Below are positions 53,555 through 63,837 of a DNA stretch of 64,000 bases, piece after piece. Location of the stretch: positions 372,001 to 436,000 of the forward strand of contig JAHDVF020001346.1 of assembly GCA_022606425.2 (NCBI GenBank), written 5' to 3'. A program made the position numbers and the translations under genes. Within the stretch, counting starts at the first letter, position 1. Every line of letters starts with the position of its first letter. The notes beneath the pieces were generated by a model. It was not told the DNA's origin. It worked only from the letters and a program-made list of their open reading frames with translations, and ran no database searches. This DNA is from Lepidostoma basale. Taxonomy: Eukaryota > Arthropoda > Insecta > Trichoptera > Lepidostomatidae.

Positions 53555-53810
53555 GAATGTATACTTATACTTGTATACGAAATTCTGGATTTTCACCAAA
53601 GGGTGGTCAATTCAAATTTTAATTGTATCTCAATAGAGACGAAGACGCAAACTGAATCAGGTCATAAGTCCTGTAAACACCTTGATCATCCATATTCAGT
53701 TTGCGTCTTCGTCTCTATTGAGATAAAATTAAAATTTGAATTGACCACCCTTTGGTGAAAATCCAGAATTTCGTATACAAGTATAAGTATACATTCACAA
53801 AAACACTTTA
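53555..53810. repeat. Near-perfect long palindrome, ~107 bp arms
   Basis: The left arm runs from TTGTGAATGTATACTTATAC to CGCAAACTGAAT (~53557-53666) and the right arm is its complement (~53701-53808). The spacer CAGGTCATAAGTCCTG…ATCATCC (~35 bp) is itself reverse-complement S sequence. I noted one mismatch (GATACAATT / AATTTTATC). Confidence 0.9.
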
Positions 53811-54114
53811 TTTTACTTACATTTTGTACCTTTAAAAAGGTTTAAAAAAATGTACATTGAAAAAGGTTATGTTATAACCGAAACATGTCTGTGATAAGGG
53901 AAATAAAGTTTTGTAATACTAAGTGCAGTAATATTTATTCAAATCATTCATTATTTTTTTCTCTCGCTGCATATTAATTTCTGAAAGTTTGCGATCATCT
54001 GCTCTTGTTCCTAATCATTGAAGCCTGTATGAAGCCGCCCAATGTCAGCAATCCACTTCAATGTCTGATGTTTCCCAGCCATGCAAAATGTAAATAACGG
54101 TTTTTTATCATATA

Positions 54115-54225
54115 ATCAGCCTCACGTGACTCGTCCTCGTGGAAGACCTCCTAAAAGGTGGAAGAACAGCTGGAAGTCCACCTTACAGGAGAACAGACCA
54201 CATAGGTGTACAACAAGAAAGAAGA
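54115..54225 (+). mobile_element. RTE-like group B 3' end
   Basis: SASRDSSSWKTS-like in one frame, RPRGRPPKRWKNSWKSTLQE in the right one, then CCACATAGGTGTACAACAAGAAAGAAG, the terminal word of 24479 and 26921. Confidence 0.8.
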
Positions 54226-54319
54226 ATAACAAAAAGAAATTATATTAAATAACACAAAAACTAGAGTAAGGTTTAAGTAAAATAATAACTTTTTAAAACT
54301 GTCTTCTTCCAAGGTGTAA

Positions 54320-54690
54320 CAGATTTCCGATCACAGAGCCAAGAAGCATTTAGTAAATTTAAGTGACCTGAAAACTTTTTATGGATTAAAGCTATTAAGC
54401 TCTCCTTTTTTAGTTCCGCGTACAAAGGAATGGTGGAGCGCTAAAACTCTGAGCACTCATCCACTGCTCATTACGCTAAGCTTTTTCAATTACCATAATC
54501 TCACCCCCATTCCGAACCCCTCCATTGCCTTTTACAACCAATCCCTTCCACCTACCGCGTCTATACTCGGGCGGCTCCAGCCTAGCTTAAGTATTACCTA
54601 CTCAGCTCCGATAGATGGGAGGGAGAAATAAGCATTTTATTCGTTACCCCTTCCAATTCGCCTCCAAAATGGCGTTATTATATATAATAT
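54320..54690. promoter_or_regulatory. Single-copy island with developmental-type motifs
   Basis: TTTTTATGGATTAAAGC (posterior Hox TTTATGG overlapping GGATTA), GTACAAAGGAATGGTGG (ACAAAGG plus TEAD/Scalloped-like GGAATG), TCAATTACCATAATC, GCATTTTATTCG. No repeat relatives. Candidate enhancer by motif content only. Confidence 0.4.
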
Positions 54691-55064
54691 AAACAAAATT
54701 TAATCGTATCCTATAATTTCCCAGAACTTGTTTTTATTAATAATACAAACGCTCACAGAGAATCGTTTATTAAAAAGATAAAGGAAACACAAATATCTTT
54801 TAAGGGATTTCAAATAATAAATTTATCTTAATTTATATTTTTTATTTGTTTAATAATCCGAATACAAAATTAAAATAAAATAAAGAATTAGCTAAGATTC
54901 AAAAATTATATTTAACATCAAATGACTTCTCAATGATCCGTTTACATGAAAATGCTACGAGTATCAATATTTTTCAAATTAAATTTTACCTAGTAAAAAT
55001 TGTATTATAATTGTAAACGTAAATTATATTTTTCATTATTTTTTATTCTTCCTAGGTAAATTGA

Positions 55065-55225
55065 AAGTCTAATAGAATCTATCTACGATGGAAAGATGAT
55101 GTGAACGGACACGTCGGAATAACCTGGATGCAGTCTGCACAGGACAGAATGACATGGAAGCGAATGGAGGAATTTGTCCAGGGGTGGACGGGAAAAGGTC
55201 GAGGAAGAAGAAGAAGAAGAATAGA
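55065..55225 (+). mobile_element. RTE-like group C C-terminus with (GAA)n tail
   Basis: IYLRWKDDVNGHVGITWMQS, AQDRMTWKRMEEFVQGW, then GRGRRRRR from the tail GGAAGAAGAAGAAGAAG. Confidence 0.85.
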
Positions 55226-55489
55226 ATATATTATCGTGATATGATAGTTATATATATTTTTACATATATGCTTGAAAATTCATTATTTATGAACGAGTAT
55301 TGTTTAAATTAGGTTTAACCTGAACTCCATTTTGTTTTAAATTTTAGAGTACGTGTGTCAAATATGAAAATAGAAAGCATAATGATTACAAATATTAACA
55401 CTTTTATATTACTTCTTCGATCAAGCAGCCCATTTGTTGGATACACAAGAACTGGGTAATTTAATGTCGATTAATTTTTCTGATCTCAT

Positions 55490-55860
55490 ACCACAATGCA
55501 TTCTTAGTTATGTCGCAAACAAACGTTACTTTTAAATTAAGTATCCCCTTTGCGTTCTTGAAATGTAATCAATCATATCGGGAAATAGCCGCCAAACTTT
55601 ATTAATACTATATTTCAGCTAAACCGGGGAGTTTTGTTTGCACATGATTCGTTGTTCTCTTTAATACAAATTATACGTATCGTTAGCAAAGCTTTGTCAA
55701 TCATACGAATACGACTAAACATTAAAAGCGGCGGGTGAACTAATACGAAATTAATTGGCGGTATTTGTAATGGCGATCGTCAATCTCGCACTTTGCGGGG
55801 CGTGCAAATAGTCCTCACTTTTCAAAACAAAACACTATATAAATTAAATGACCTTCGGAT
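55490..55860. promoter_or_regulatory. Single-copy island with Exd/Hox-type sites
   Basis: GTAATCAATCATATC (complement TGATTGAT at 55568-55575) and TTTGTCAATCATACG (complement TGATTGACA at 55695-55703, Pbx-Meis/Hth-like), plus CGAAATTAATTGGCGG. Balanced composition with TGCGGGGCGTGCAAATAG at the end. Candidate enhancer. Confidence 0.4.
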
Positions 55861-56004
55861 TGAAAAATATTCACCTGAAATAATAATATTATTGATTTGT
55901 ACTTAAACAATGATGTAAAACTCCATATTAAATAATTAATTTTCGAAGTTCAAAACACAGGATGGCGATTTTATTTTCTATACTCGTATAAAACTTAGAA
56001 TCAT

Positions 56005-56395
56005 TAGTCACCTTGAAATATGTAAAATCATTTATAAACAATTTGTAAGAAGATGTTTTTCTTAGTTTCTTTTCTTGATTTCGTCCTACCTCAAATAACT
56101 TATTCTTGATTTATATAATATCATTTAGTATCCCCTAACTATGTAATCATTGTCATAATATTTCTAAACGATTTCCAAGAATTACATTCATTCCAAGAAT
56201 TGTAAAATCTTTAGTCACCTTGAAATATGTAAAAACATTTGTAAACAATTTGTAAGAAGATGTTTTTCTTAGTTTCTTTTCTTGATTTCGTCCTTCTTCA
56301 AAAAACTTATTCTTGATTTATATAATATCATTTAGTATCCCCTAACTATGTAATCATTGTCATAAAATTTCTTAACGAGTTCCAAGAAACACTTT
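56005..56395. repeat. Tandem duplication, ~207 bp period
   Basis: TAGTCACCTTGAAATATGTAAAA at 56005 and 56212. Both units contain AAGAAGATGTTTTTCTTAGTTTCTTTTCTTGATTTCGTCC and CATTTAGTATCCCCTAACTATGTAATCATTGTCATAA. The complement is at 37820-38010. Confidence 0.9.
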
Positions 56396-56399
56396 CCAA

Positions 56400-56615
56400 T
56401 ATTTCTGGACCTACCCAAATCAATATTTGTTTAAAATGTATAAAGTCACATCAATTTTCGTTATTATTGCTCATATTCTGCTAGATTTACTAGTGTATAT
56501 AAACTGCAACGAGTTGAAGTATCGTCACATTTGATAATGCCTTAGAAGGGCGAAACATGTCATTCCCATAAAATATAATAATACTTCTAAAAAACTGACT
56601 TTATCTTTCGTGTGA
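56400..56615 (-). mobile_element. Foldback family 1, right arm and body
   Basis: CACATTTGATAATGCCTTAGAAGGGCGAAACATGTCATTCCCATAAAATATAATAATACTTCTAAAAAACTGAC, in reverse orientation to the 37555 element. Together with 55990-56395 it forms the same long derivative, here with its body duplicated. Confidence 0.8.
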
Positions 56616-56829
56616 TTTATGAAATAATAATAATTAATGTTGGAATATGAATCCTAGTTTGCTAGTGATTAACTAAAAGAGAATGAGTAAAGCTTTCAGG
56701 TAGCTAAATAAAACATACCTTCCCGTTGCAGAAATCTCCAAATTATTTGAAGTGTCTTGAAGATCGTTCCTTCTTAAAACGTATTTAACGATTCCTCAGA
56801 GCAAAGGAGTGGAATCCTTTCTAAATGTA

Positions 56830-57075
56830 AATCTCGTCATCTAGTTACCATCTGAAGGAGCGAGGTTGTGATGACGTTAATTGAAATCTTTCACGGTGGA
56901 ATTTAACTCTTTCGCTTTTAGCGGGATCCGCCGGCGCCCGCCCCTCACTTTGTTTTTGCTCCGAATTATATTCACAAATACATAATTGTAAATCCACTCG
57001 AGGAATCATAAAAGCAATGAAAATAATTACTCTCCTAGCGAGAAGCGGGCACAAGGAGATCTTAGATGGGACTAA
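56830..57075. promoter_or_regulatory. Single-copy GC-richer island
   Basis: GTGATGACGTTAATTGAAATC (CRE-like TGACGTTA beside TTAATTG), GCTTTTAGCGGGATCCGCCGGCGCCCGCCCC, AATCATAAAAGCAATG. No repeat relatives. Confidence 0.35.
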
Positions 57076-57518
57076 ATACAAAGAGACTCAATAACAAGGC
57101 GCGCTCCTACAGACAAGCATTTCACTTCAATTTTAAGCTTAGCAAAATTTCCGTTTTTAATTCGATTTGGCTAAATAATCACAATGAGCTTCGGCCTTGG
57201 AAGAGCAACCTTAAGGCGAAATACTTGTTTGGAATGCTTTATGTGTTTAACAATTTTAAATATAACTTACTAACTAACCATCACTAAGTAACTAACCAAC
57301 TAACCATTATTGCGAGAACTAAGGGTTAAATTTTTAAAAGGAATTTTTGAATGGATATCTTGGATTAAGAGTGATTTATTACATATAGCTTTAATATTTT
57401 CAAAGAGGAGCTATTCTTAGTTTTAAAATGAAATATTTTTTAAGCTTCCTGAAATCTATAAGATATATTCAATTACTAATTTAAACTTATATTAGAATCC
57501 AAAATATTTTAAAGAACT

Positions 57519-58070
57519 CACCATCAAGCCGTCTCCCCGAAGGGGTAGGCAGAAAAAATGGACTGCCACACTTTTCTCTCCTGACATATTTCTCTCGCTG
57601 CCGCAACATCCATACATCGTGTCATGCACGGGCGTCGATTTCTCTAACTCCTCACGTAGCCGATATTGTATACGAGTATTTGATTTATTTGATCGTGCCG
57701 CGTTCTCTTCGGTCTTCCTCTGTTTCTAGTTCCATTTACATCGTTAACATATAATTTTTTACCATTCTTTCTTCATTCATTCTTTTCATGTGTCCAAACC
57801 ATCTCAATGATCCTTTCATTATTTTGTTCATAGCACCATCATTCGCACCGCATTCACTTCTTATATTTTCATTCGACACTCTATCATGCACAGAGTATCG
57901 ACACATTCATCTAAGAGATCTCATTTCTACTGCATTTATTATACTTTCATCTCTCTTTTGCCAGTTTCATGCTTCGTTTCCATTCATAAGGATCGGTAGA
58001 AGAACATCATTTTGCACTGCCATTTTAGCTTTTTGGATAGGTTTTTGTTTACGATGACAACTTTAAGTGC
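57519..58070 (-). mobile_element. LINE-A 3' end, 550 bp copy
   Basis: CACCATCAAGCCGTCTCCCCGAAGGGGTAGG. Body to GTTTACGATGACAACTTTAAGTGCACCATTCACTTTGTTGCC, among the longest minus copies, with the NKVNGALKVVIVNKNLSKK region. No tail repeats at the left. Carries TATACGAGTA at 57669, an insertion absent from all sister copies. Confidence 0.92.
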
Positions 58071-58229
58071 ACCATTCACTTTGTTGCCTAAATATATATG
58101 TATACAACTAAAATATATACACATTGTTAATTCTTAGGTATTTAATATTTCTCCTTTATCGTTGTTTATCGTTGTATATCGCTTATTTCAACACACTTGA
58201 ATATTTTATATTTTTGTCAAATTCGGGAG

Positions 58230-58640
58230 TAATTCGATCAAAAAAAATTCTTGAGCTAACAAGCAAAAATATCAAATCCGCGAGTTATGGCGGTAGGGAG
58301 CAACAGGTACTAGGCTCACAGAGTGATGTGTTCGCTTTTCTACTAGTTTCGGCAAAGGTGAACGCCGTAATTTGAAGGAAAACAAGTATAATGAAAATTG
58401 TATTATTATCATTATAATTTCGCGCTGGAAATGAGATTCACAAAGGGAATGTGTTATGTAAAGGGGGGTTAGTACAGAGTAGACCCGTCTTGGGATATAA
58501 TCTGACATCTGCTAATCTGGGGTTTAATATGGCCAGGGACTGAGGCGGCATTGTGCGCGGGATGGCGCGGCTGCAGGCGGCGACACTCTTAACTATTCCT
58601 GTTAATACTTAATTTTTAATTATCTTATTCAAATGAAGCC
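58230..58640. promoter_or_regulatory. Single-copy GC-richer island
   Basis: GAGTTATGGCGGTAGGGAGC, GGCGGCATTGTGCGCGGGATGGCGCGGCTGCAGGCGGCG, CTGCTAATCTGGGG. No repeat relatives; no gene signal. Confidence 0.3.
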
Positions 58641-58769
58641 ACTAAATGTGTACGGTGGAACACGACTAATATCAGAACTCACAGGCCTCCAATGGTTCTC
58701 TCAATAAGCTTAAATTATTACACAGTTTACAATAAACATGTTATATTATTACTAGTAAAATTAGCAATC

Positions 58770-59275
58770 AACATATTTGGGTATCTCTTCTTCTCTGGTT
58801 TCAATCCTGGGATTGGTTTGCAGCAATTTCCTCTACTCTTCTCTTCCATTCTTCCCTGTCTTGCGCGGCTCTTTTGAAATCTGCATATGATGAGCAGCGC
58901 ACTCCACCAACAGGTCCTCCAGGTACTTTCGGCGTGGGCTTCCACTAGAGTTTGTCCCCTCGGTCATACCCTCCATTAAGGCATGCAAGAGGCCTTTTTG
59001 TCGTATTACATGGCCGATCCATCTTGCACGCCTTTCGGACAAGGTCCTGAGCAGGTGCCTTCCTCCTTCGATTCTTTGGAGAACCTCCTCATTTGTAATG
59101 TGGTCTCTCCAGGAAATTTCTAATAGTCTTCTATAGGACCACATCTCAAAAGCCTTTAGTCTCCGTTTATCTCTTTTGGATAGGCACCATGTCTCGCAAC
59201 CGTACATCAAGATACTCCATATATAGGTTTTGATGGGGAGTATTCTCAGTTTTAGGTCTATATTATTCAACTGGG
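58770..59275 (-). mobile_element. LINE C-terminus, open for 145 codons
   Basis: Minus strand: LRILPIKTYIWSILMYGCET, WCLSKRDKRRLKAFEMWSYR, RLLEISWRDHITNEEVLQRI, LSERRARWIGHVIRQKGLLH, LEDLLVECAAHHMQ-type end, then CCTCTACTCTTCTCTTCC. This is the 'YG.E.W.L…RRL.AFEMW.YRR.L.ISW.D..TN.EVL.R' terminus of endonuclease-RT LINEs found across animals. A different family from LINE-A and group B. The undamaged frame suggests a young insertion. Confidence 0.9.
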
Positions 59276-59539
59276 TATATATTGGTACTCAAACAGTACG
59301 ACTAGTAATCAGAGATTTGTTCTTTCATAGTTGTACTGTTTGGTACCAGGATTTTTTGCCTCCAAGCAGAAGTCAGTATCATAATCTCAATGTGAAATTG
59401 GACCGTACGCTCAAAATATCACTTGTAAATTTACACAAGTGTGTTGTTATTTTCCATTAAAGCAATTTACTTTGCGATTTAGATATTCAATGTTTTTTTC
59501 TCAATATTTATATGGTATAGGAACGCATACCATATGGAT

Positions 59540-59995
59540 TACCAAATAATCAATTTAACATAATTCAAAGCGTATTCAATGCTGCTACCCGATTGATTAT
59601 GGGGCAACAAAAATACTTGTATCACGCCGCTCCTGAAGGAACTTAACTGGCTCAAAATCCGAGAGCGAGTAAAATACTAATTGTGTTTGACAGTGTTTAA
59701 GGTTAGACACCAGAGAGCGCCAACGTACATATCTGCGTGACACCCATGCCAACGAAAAGGCAACGTTCACTCCGACTAGTAGAAACAAATGCGAACAACA
59801 TTACAATTCCAGTCAGAGCCAATAAAACAAGTTTCTTTTGTCGTGATTTAAACGTTGAGGGTCCGTTGGCGTGGAACAGCCTCCTTGTTTGTATTAAGTA
59901 TGAGGATAGTGACCTTTAATTTAAGAAACTTCAAAAGACTGCACTGTTCAGTCAGTCTTTTCTTATTGCGCCCTTGGAGTAATTGAGTTTACAAA
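59540..59995 (+). mobile_element. CR1/L2-like LINE C-terminal RT remnant
   Basis: QSVFNAATRLI, TCITPLLKELNWLKIRERVK, LCLTVFKVRHQRAPTYI, LRLVETNANNITIPVRANKT, LNVEGPLAWNSL, LQKTALFSQSFL. Standard CR1/L2 order; three frameshifts and a stop. Related to 10176-10480 but not identical. Confidence 0.88.
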
Positions 59996-60317
59996 ACGGA
60001 GCACTTAAAATATAAGTCATCATAAATAATAATAATAATACCTTATCAAATTTAGTGTTTCTAAAAAAAATTAACTAATTTTAATATTTTCTTGACGTTA
60101 ATATGATGGTAGAAGCGACTACTAAAAATAAATGTAAATGCAAAAAATGGAAGTCACTCTTGGTAACCACAATTCAAACTATCGAAATCTCTCTGAGAAC
60201 GGAAGGCTCATGTATATAGATTTTTCTAATCCAATTTAAGACCTTCCAGGTTAAAATAACATACAATTTATATTATAAGATTGTATACTAACGAAATCCT
60301 TTAAATAAATAAACTAA

Positions 60318-60795
60318 CTAACTAACTAATTAACCATCACGCCGTAAGGGTAGGCCGAAAGAATGGACTGCCACACTTTAACCGATGCGGCACTCCATCC
60401 TTTTCTTTTCGTCCCCGCGAGAGACGCGGTGTGATGGGTTGCGAACCTCATAGCCACCAATAGGCATCTACCGCGCACACTTCGATTGCCAACACCCACA
60501 AAATAAGTCTTAAACAAATTCTATAAAATACAGTGATATAAAAAAAATTCAAATAATTCATATAAAGAAAAATTAAAATAACACATAATGTTCTTTTAGA
60601 TGGTGTACCTGTCGTAAGCTGGACGATCCGGACATTTGTGTTTATTTAATTTATATTCTACGTATTCACCGTTTTATTTAATTAACTGTAATTAAGCACT
60701 TAAAAGAATCTAACACCAGCAAGAAAATTTAAATATTATTGAAGAATTTTTTCAAATTGTCATTGGAACAAATGAAAAAAATTACGTTTAGACCT
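60318..60795 (-). mobile_element. LINE-tailed SINE-like element, copy 2
   Basis: (TAAC)n CATCACGCCGTAAGGGTAGG…AATGGACTGCCACACTTT is LINE-A end. It then shares the GATGCGGCACTCCATCCTT, GGGTTGCGAACCTCAT, CAACACCCACAAA, GACGATCCGGACATTTGTGTTTATTTAATTTAT and CATTGGAACAAATGAAAAAA landmarks with copy 1. Lacks part of the LINE hairpin (CCCTTACGG). Confidence 0.65.
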
Positions 60796-61119
60796 GTCAA
60801 AATTCTTTTTAAAAACGAAAAAACTGATATAATTTTAACATCAAAACAGTAAAAACGTATTCCGTGTCACAACTAACTATTATAAGGTGCGGCAAAAATC
60901 AAAGAAAAAAGAAATACAAAAAGGTACTCCGTGTACCACAATATTATGGAGAATATATGACAAAACAAATCATTAATAATTAAAAATATTTAAAAAAAAA
61001 AGTTTTATGTCATTGCGTTTAACTGTATACTCGTATAATGCAGAAACTTAAGAATAAAATTATTATGTATAAAAACGCCTTTTGCAAAGCACTGGAGACC
61101 TTTTCAAAATATAAAACAA
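60796..61119. other. AT-rich spacer, nothing recognised
   Basis: CGTATTCCGTGTCAC and GGTACTCCGTGTACCAC are two similar words 80 bp apart. Otherwise low complexity. Confidence 0.45.
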
Positions 61120-61660
61120 ATTACAAACTAACTAACAAACCATCACGCTGTCTCTCCTAAGGAGTAGGCAAAAGAATAGACCGAAGAATGGACCTATTCT
61201 TTCCTGACACAATTCTCTCGATTTCTCAACATTCAAACATCACGTTATGCATGCACGTCGATTTCTCTTACTCCTCACGTGGCTGACATTCAATATTGTC
61301 AGCTCTTTACAGGTACGTTGCGTCCCGACTGAGGTTTTTCATGGTTCCCTCAGTTGTAAGGCAAATGTCGGGATGCTTATTAGCTTAGCTAGTCCATGGA
61401 ATCTCATATATAGGAACTCCACTTCTAATAGTTTCATTTTTTATTTCTCTTTCTTCTCACCCCTCTCACTTTCTAACTTCTTTTTGGCAATCTCTGCCAC
61501 CCTAATAATAAAGCCATATTACTTCGCAGAACTGCAAATTAAACATGTCCACATCGCCCTGAAAATTAAAATGCAGGGCAGTAATAAATATAGTCAACTC
61601 AAGTAAAAAAAGAAGACATTTAATATTTGATTTATTTGATCGTGCCACGAAAATCCAATT
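61120..61660 (-). mobile_element. LINE-A 3' end split by a 307 bp insertion
   Basis: CTAACTAACAAACCATCACGCTGTCTCTCCTAAGGAGTAGG. The hairpin is CUCC-UUA-GGAG on the coding strand, a compensated variant. Body to GACATTCAATATT, interruption, then GACATTTAATATTTGATTTATTTGATCGTGCCACG. Confidence 0.88.
61303..61609 (+). mobile_element. Insertion in LINE-A with 13 bp near-perfect TSD, A-rich end
   Basis: Flanks GACATTCAATATT / GACATTTAATATT. Starts GTCAGCTCTTTACAGG, contains AAGGCAAATGTCGGGATGC (a word I associate with arthropod SINE/LINE 3' regions, low certainty) and ends CAAGTAAAAAAAGAA. Poly(A)-like end plus TSD suggest target-primed reverse transcription. Confidence 0.75.
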
Positions 61661-61826
61661 AATAAAAGTAAAAACGTTTTAATATATGCAACTCTATTAA
61701 ACTGTATTATTAATTTAGAACATAATTTGTAAAACCTATTTTTTTTTCTTATGAAAGACTGAAGTTTTGAAACGTCTTACTTATACTGATTCTTGTACAA
61801 TGGTGCGAAACTATAATAAATATTTA

Positions 61827-61995
61827 ATAATTAATACGAATGAGAACATCTGGTTTTCAAAAGTTTTATTATATTTTATGGAAATGGCATGCTTTTTCCT
61901 ACTAAGGCATTATCAATTGGTTATCAAATGCCGTAACATGTCACTCCCATAAAATATAATAAATCTTCAAGAAAACGTTTTCATTCGCATAGATT
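61827..61995. mobile_element. Foldback family 1 element
   Basis: AATACGAATGAGAACATCTGG…GGAAATGGCATGC / CCGTAACATGTCACTCCCATAAAATATAATAAATCTTCAAGAAAACGTTTTCATTCGCATAG. The GAAAC core is lost in both arms. Confidence 0.85.
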
Positions 61996-62449
61996 ATATT
62001 CTAAATTATGTTCCTCATCATTGATGATTAAAAAACAGCGATTCGAAAACACAATTTAAATTACACGTGCCTACTTGCAAAAACATTTATTCGTACATAA
62101 CTTTTTTACATAATATTCATAAAGTAAATTCGTGTAATTATTTAATGATATTTAAATACACTTTACGTTACCAAACTATTTTAAAAAACGCTTTATAAAT
62201 AATTCCTTTGTAATTTAGGCTACCCGATGGTAATAGATGTACGTACATTTGTACACTATGGGACCAGTGAACATATAATAATATACCTAAATGGATACCA
62301 GTGGCGGCTAGCAAATAAATCTCCAGAATCTGATTTATAAATACCGATCGCAGAAGACTTTCTGGTCATAATGTAGACTGTTTGGCATTCGGGTTCTCTT
62401 AGATGCTGGATATAACTATGTAGGGGTCATGTATCTCAGAACTGCGTGG

Positions 62450-62505
62450 GGGTCTATTATTTCTGCCTATCCTTCGGAGAGACGATAATTAGTTAGTTGA
62501 TTGAT
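62450..62505 (+). mobile_element. LINE-A 3' tip
   Basis: GGGGGTCTATTATTTCTGCCTATCCTTCGGAGAGACGATAATTAGTTAG. On this strand the hairpin is AUCC-UUC-GGAG and the tail is short. Confidence 0.7.
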
Positions 62506-62514
62506 AAGGTTAAA

Positions 62515-63002
62515 TATCTAATGCGGTAAACTACCAACGCTGCTGGGAGGATGACGTTGGGAGAGATGGCGCGAAATTGTTACAAGTGTCAGATTGGAGG
62601 GTCGAAGCGGTGGACAGAAGAAGTTGAAGGCGACGAATAATCAAATCAAATCAAATCAGTTTATTAACTCAAAAGACAATACAAACAGGAAAATGTTTAT
62701 GTCATATATTGAGTACAGGTAAAATATTATAAAAATACGACCTAGAGATGGTTCGACATTAGAAAGACAAGATACTTTCTAAAGTCAAGAGTATTTGTCT
62801 CCTGAACGTATCTTTCACTAATATGAAAGACGTGGATCTCCGAGGAGACCGCGTTCAGCAGACTAATTGCTCTTCCCGCCGGTGTCACCAGCAGCAGATT
62901 GGTTCTGGTGGCCGGTAGGTAAAACAATCTGTGCTGTCGCTGTCGGAGAATAATGGAGGTTAAGACTCGATATGGGCTGTAGGGCCATCGAAGAAGAAGA
63001 AA
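62515..63002 (+). mobile_element. RTE-like group C 3' end split by Jockey-like insertion
   Basis: CTGGGAGGATGACGTTGGGAGAGATG…GTGTCAGATTGGAGGGTCGAAGCGG (WEDDVGRDG, then a V.DWRVEA frame), continuing after the insertion with AGAATAATGGAGGTTAAGACTCGATATGGGCTGTAGGGCCATCGAAGAAGAAG. The final (GAAG)n tail is typical of this group. Confidence 0.75.
62642..62947 (-). mobile_element. Jockey-like LINE 3' insertion, 7 bp TSD
   Basis: Minus strand: FYLPATRTNLLLVTPAGRAI, SLLNAVSSEIHVFHISERYV, then 3' UTR and AATAAACTGATTTGATTTGATT tail. GAATAAT at 62635-62641 and 62948-62954 is the TSD. The tail structure, pentamer GATTT repeats, matches 23916-23944. Confidence 0.85.
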
Positions 63003-63300
63003 CTTTTCCCCGGCCGCCGCGCCGCTGGCGGTCCACCTCCCTTACCCCACGAATGTCAAGTCCGCCCGCTCACCGTATTCTGTCATATGTTTGAATGTAG
63101 TTTTTATTGACTTAGCGCTGCACGACACCGTCCGCGCCGTCCCGCCGTCTTCCGTATCCGTCAACTCGGCGCGGCGGCGTGTGGGTAAACGAATAATTAC
63201 AGCTTCTACGGTTTACAATTCGAACGGTATAATTCTAAACTTTGCGGTTAGGATACGTTGACTTAGGACAACTTTGTTAACCCTCGGCAGATATTTGAGT
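63003..63300. promoter_or_regulatory. Single-copy GC-rich island
   Basis: CCCCGGCCGCCGCGCCGCTGGCGG, TCCGCGCCGTCCCGCCGTC, GGCGCGGCGGCGTGTGGGTAAACG. TTTTTATTGACTTAG lies centrally. No repeat relatives; candidate CpG-type regulatory element. Confidence 0.35.
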
Positions 63301-63837
63301 GGTTTGAAATGACCCCATGACGAATAATAAATTTTATTCACTTAAAAACGAAGAGGCGTTATGAACTGATGAATTTGTTCGCATACCTATATATTTTATA
63401 CATTTTTCAGCGCTCTTTTTTATATACTATATGTAACAAGCGATTAAATATTATTTTATATTATAGTATAATACATTCAAATGTTTTTTTTTAATTCATG
63501 TATTTTTTTAAGAACTATTTTAATTAATTTGAAAAACACTATTATAAACTTCTACTTCAATCTAGGTTTAAGAATATGTATCCAATAAAATAATTCTTTG
63601 CTAATAAGTGGTGCTCGAGCATATATTCGTTAAGTATTGAATATTTGTATATCAAAAGTAATTAAAATACACAATTTCGTATTTGGTAATCATGTTTTTT
63701 TAAGTATGCTTACATAAATGTTACTCTAAAAAGATTTATAATTCTTATTGTCATACCGAGCATAGTTGACTATAAGTATTTTAATTATATTTACTATCCG
63801 TTTTTTTGACGTATAGAAAAATCGAAAATAATAATTG
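63301..63837. other. AT-rich spacer, nothing recognised
   Basis: Only low-complexity AT sequence seen. Confidence 0.5.

Larger units (their letters stand above)
53025..53945. mobile_element. Foldback family 3-like element containing S repeat and a palindrome
   Basis: Left end GAATAAATATAACTCGACTTAGTATCACAACAATTTATTTCGGTTATAACATCACC. Right end GGTTATGTTATAACCGAAACATGTC…AAAGTTTTGTAATACTAAGTGCAGTAATATTTATTC. Interior: S copy 53106-53480 and the long palindrome 53555-53810. On the right arm GGUUAU-GU-AUAACC precedes GAAACAUGUC. Confidence 0.7.

Noticed and set aside
58833..59270. Host gene encoding a 145-residue protein
   Set aside because: The YGCETW…AFEMWSYRRLLEISW…TNEEVL pattern is a LINE post-RT domain; a young insertion, not a host gene.
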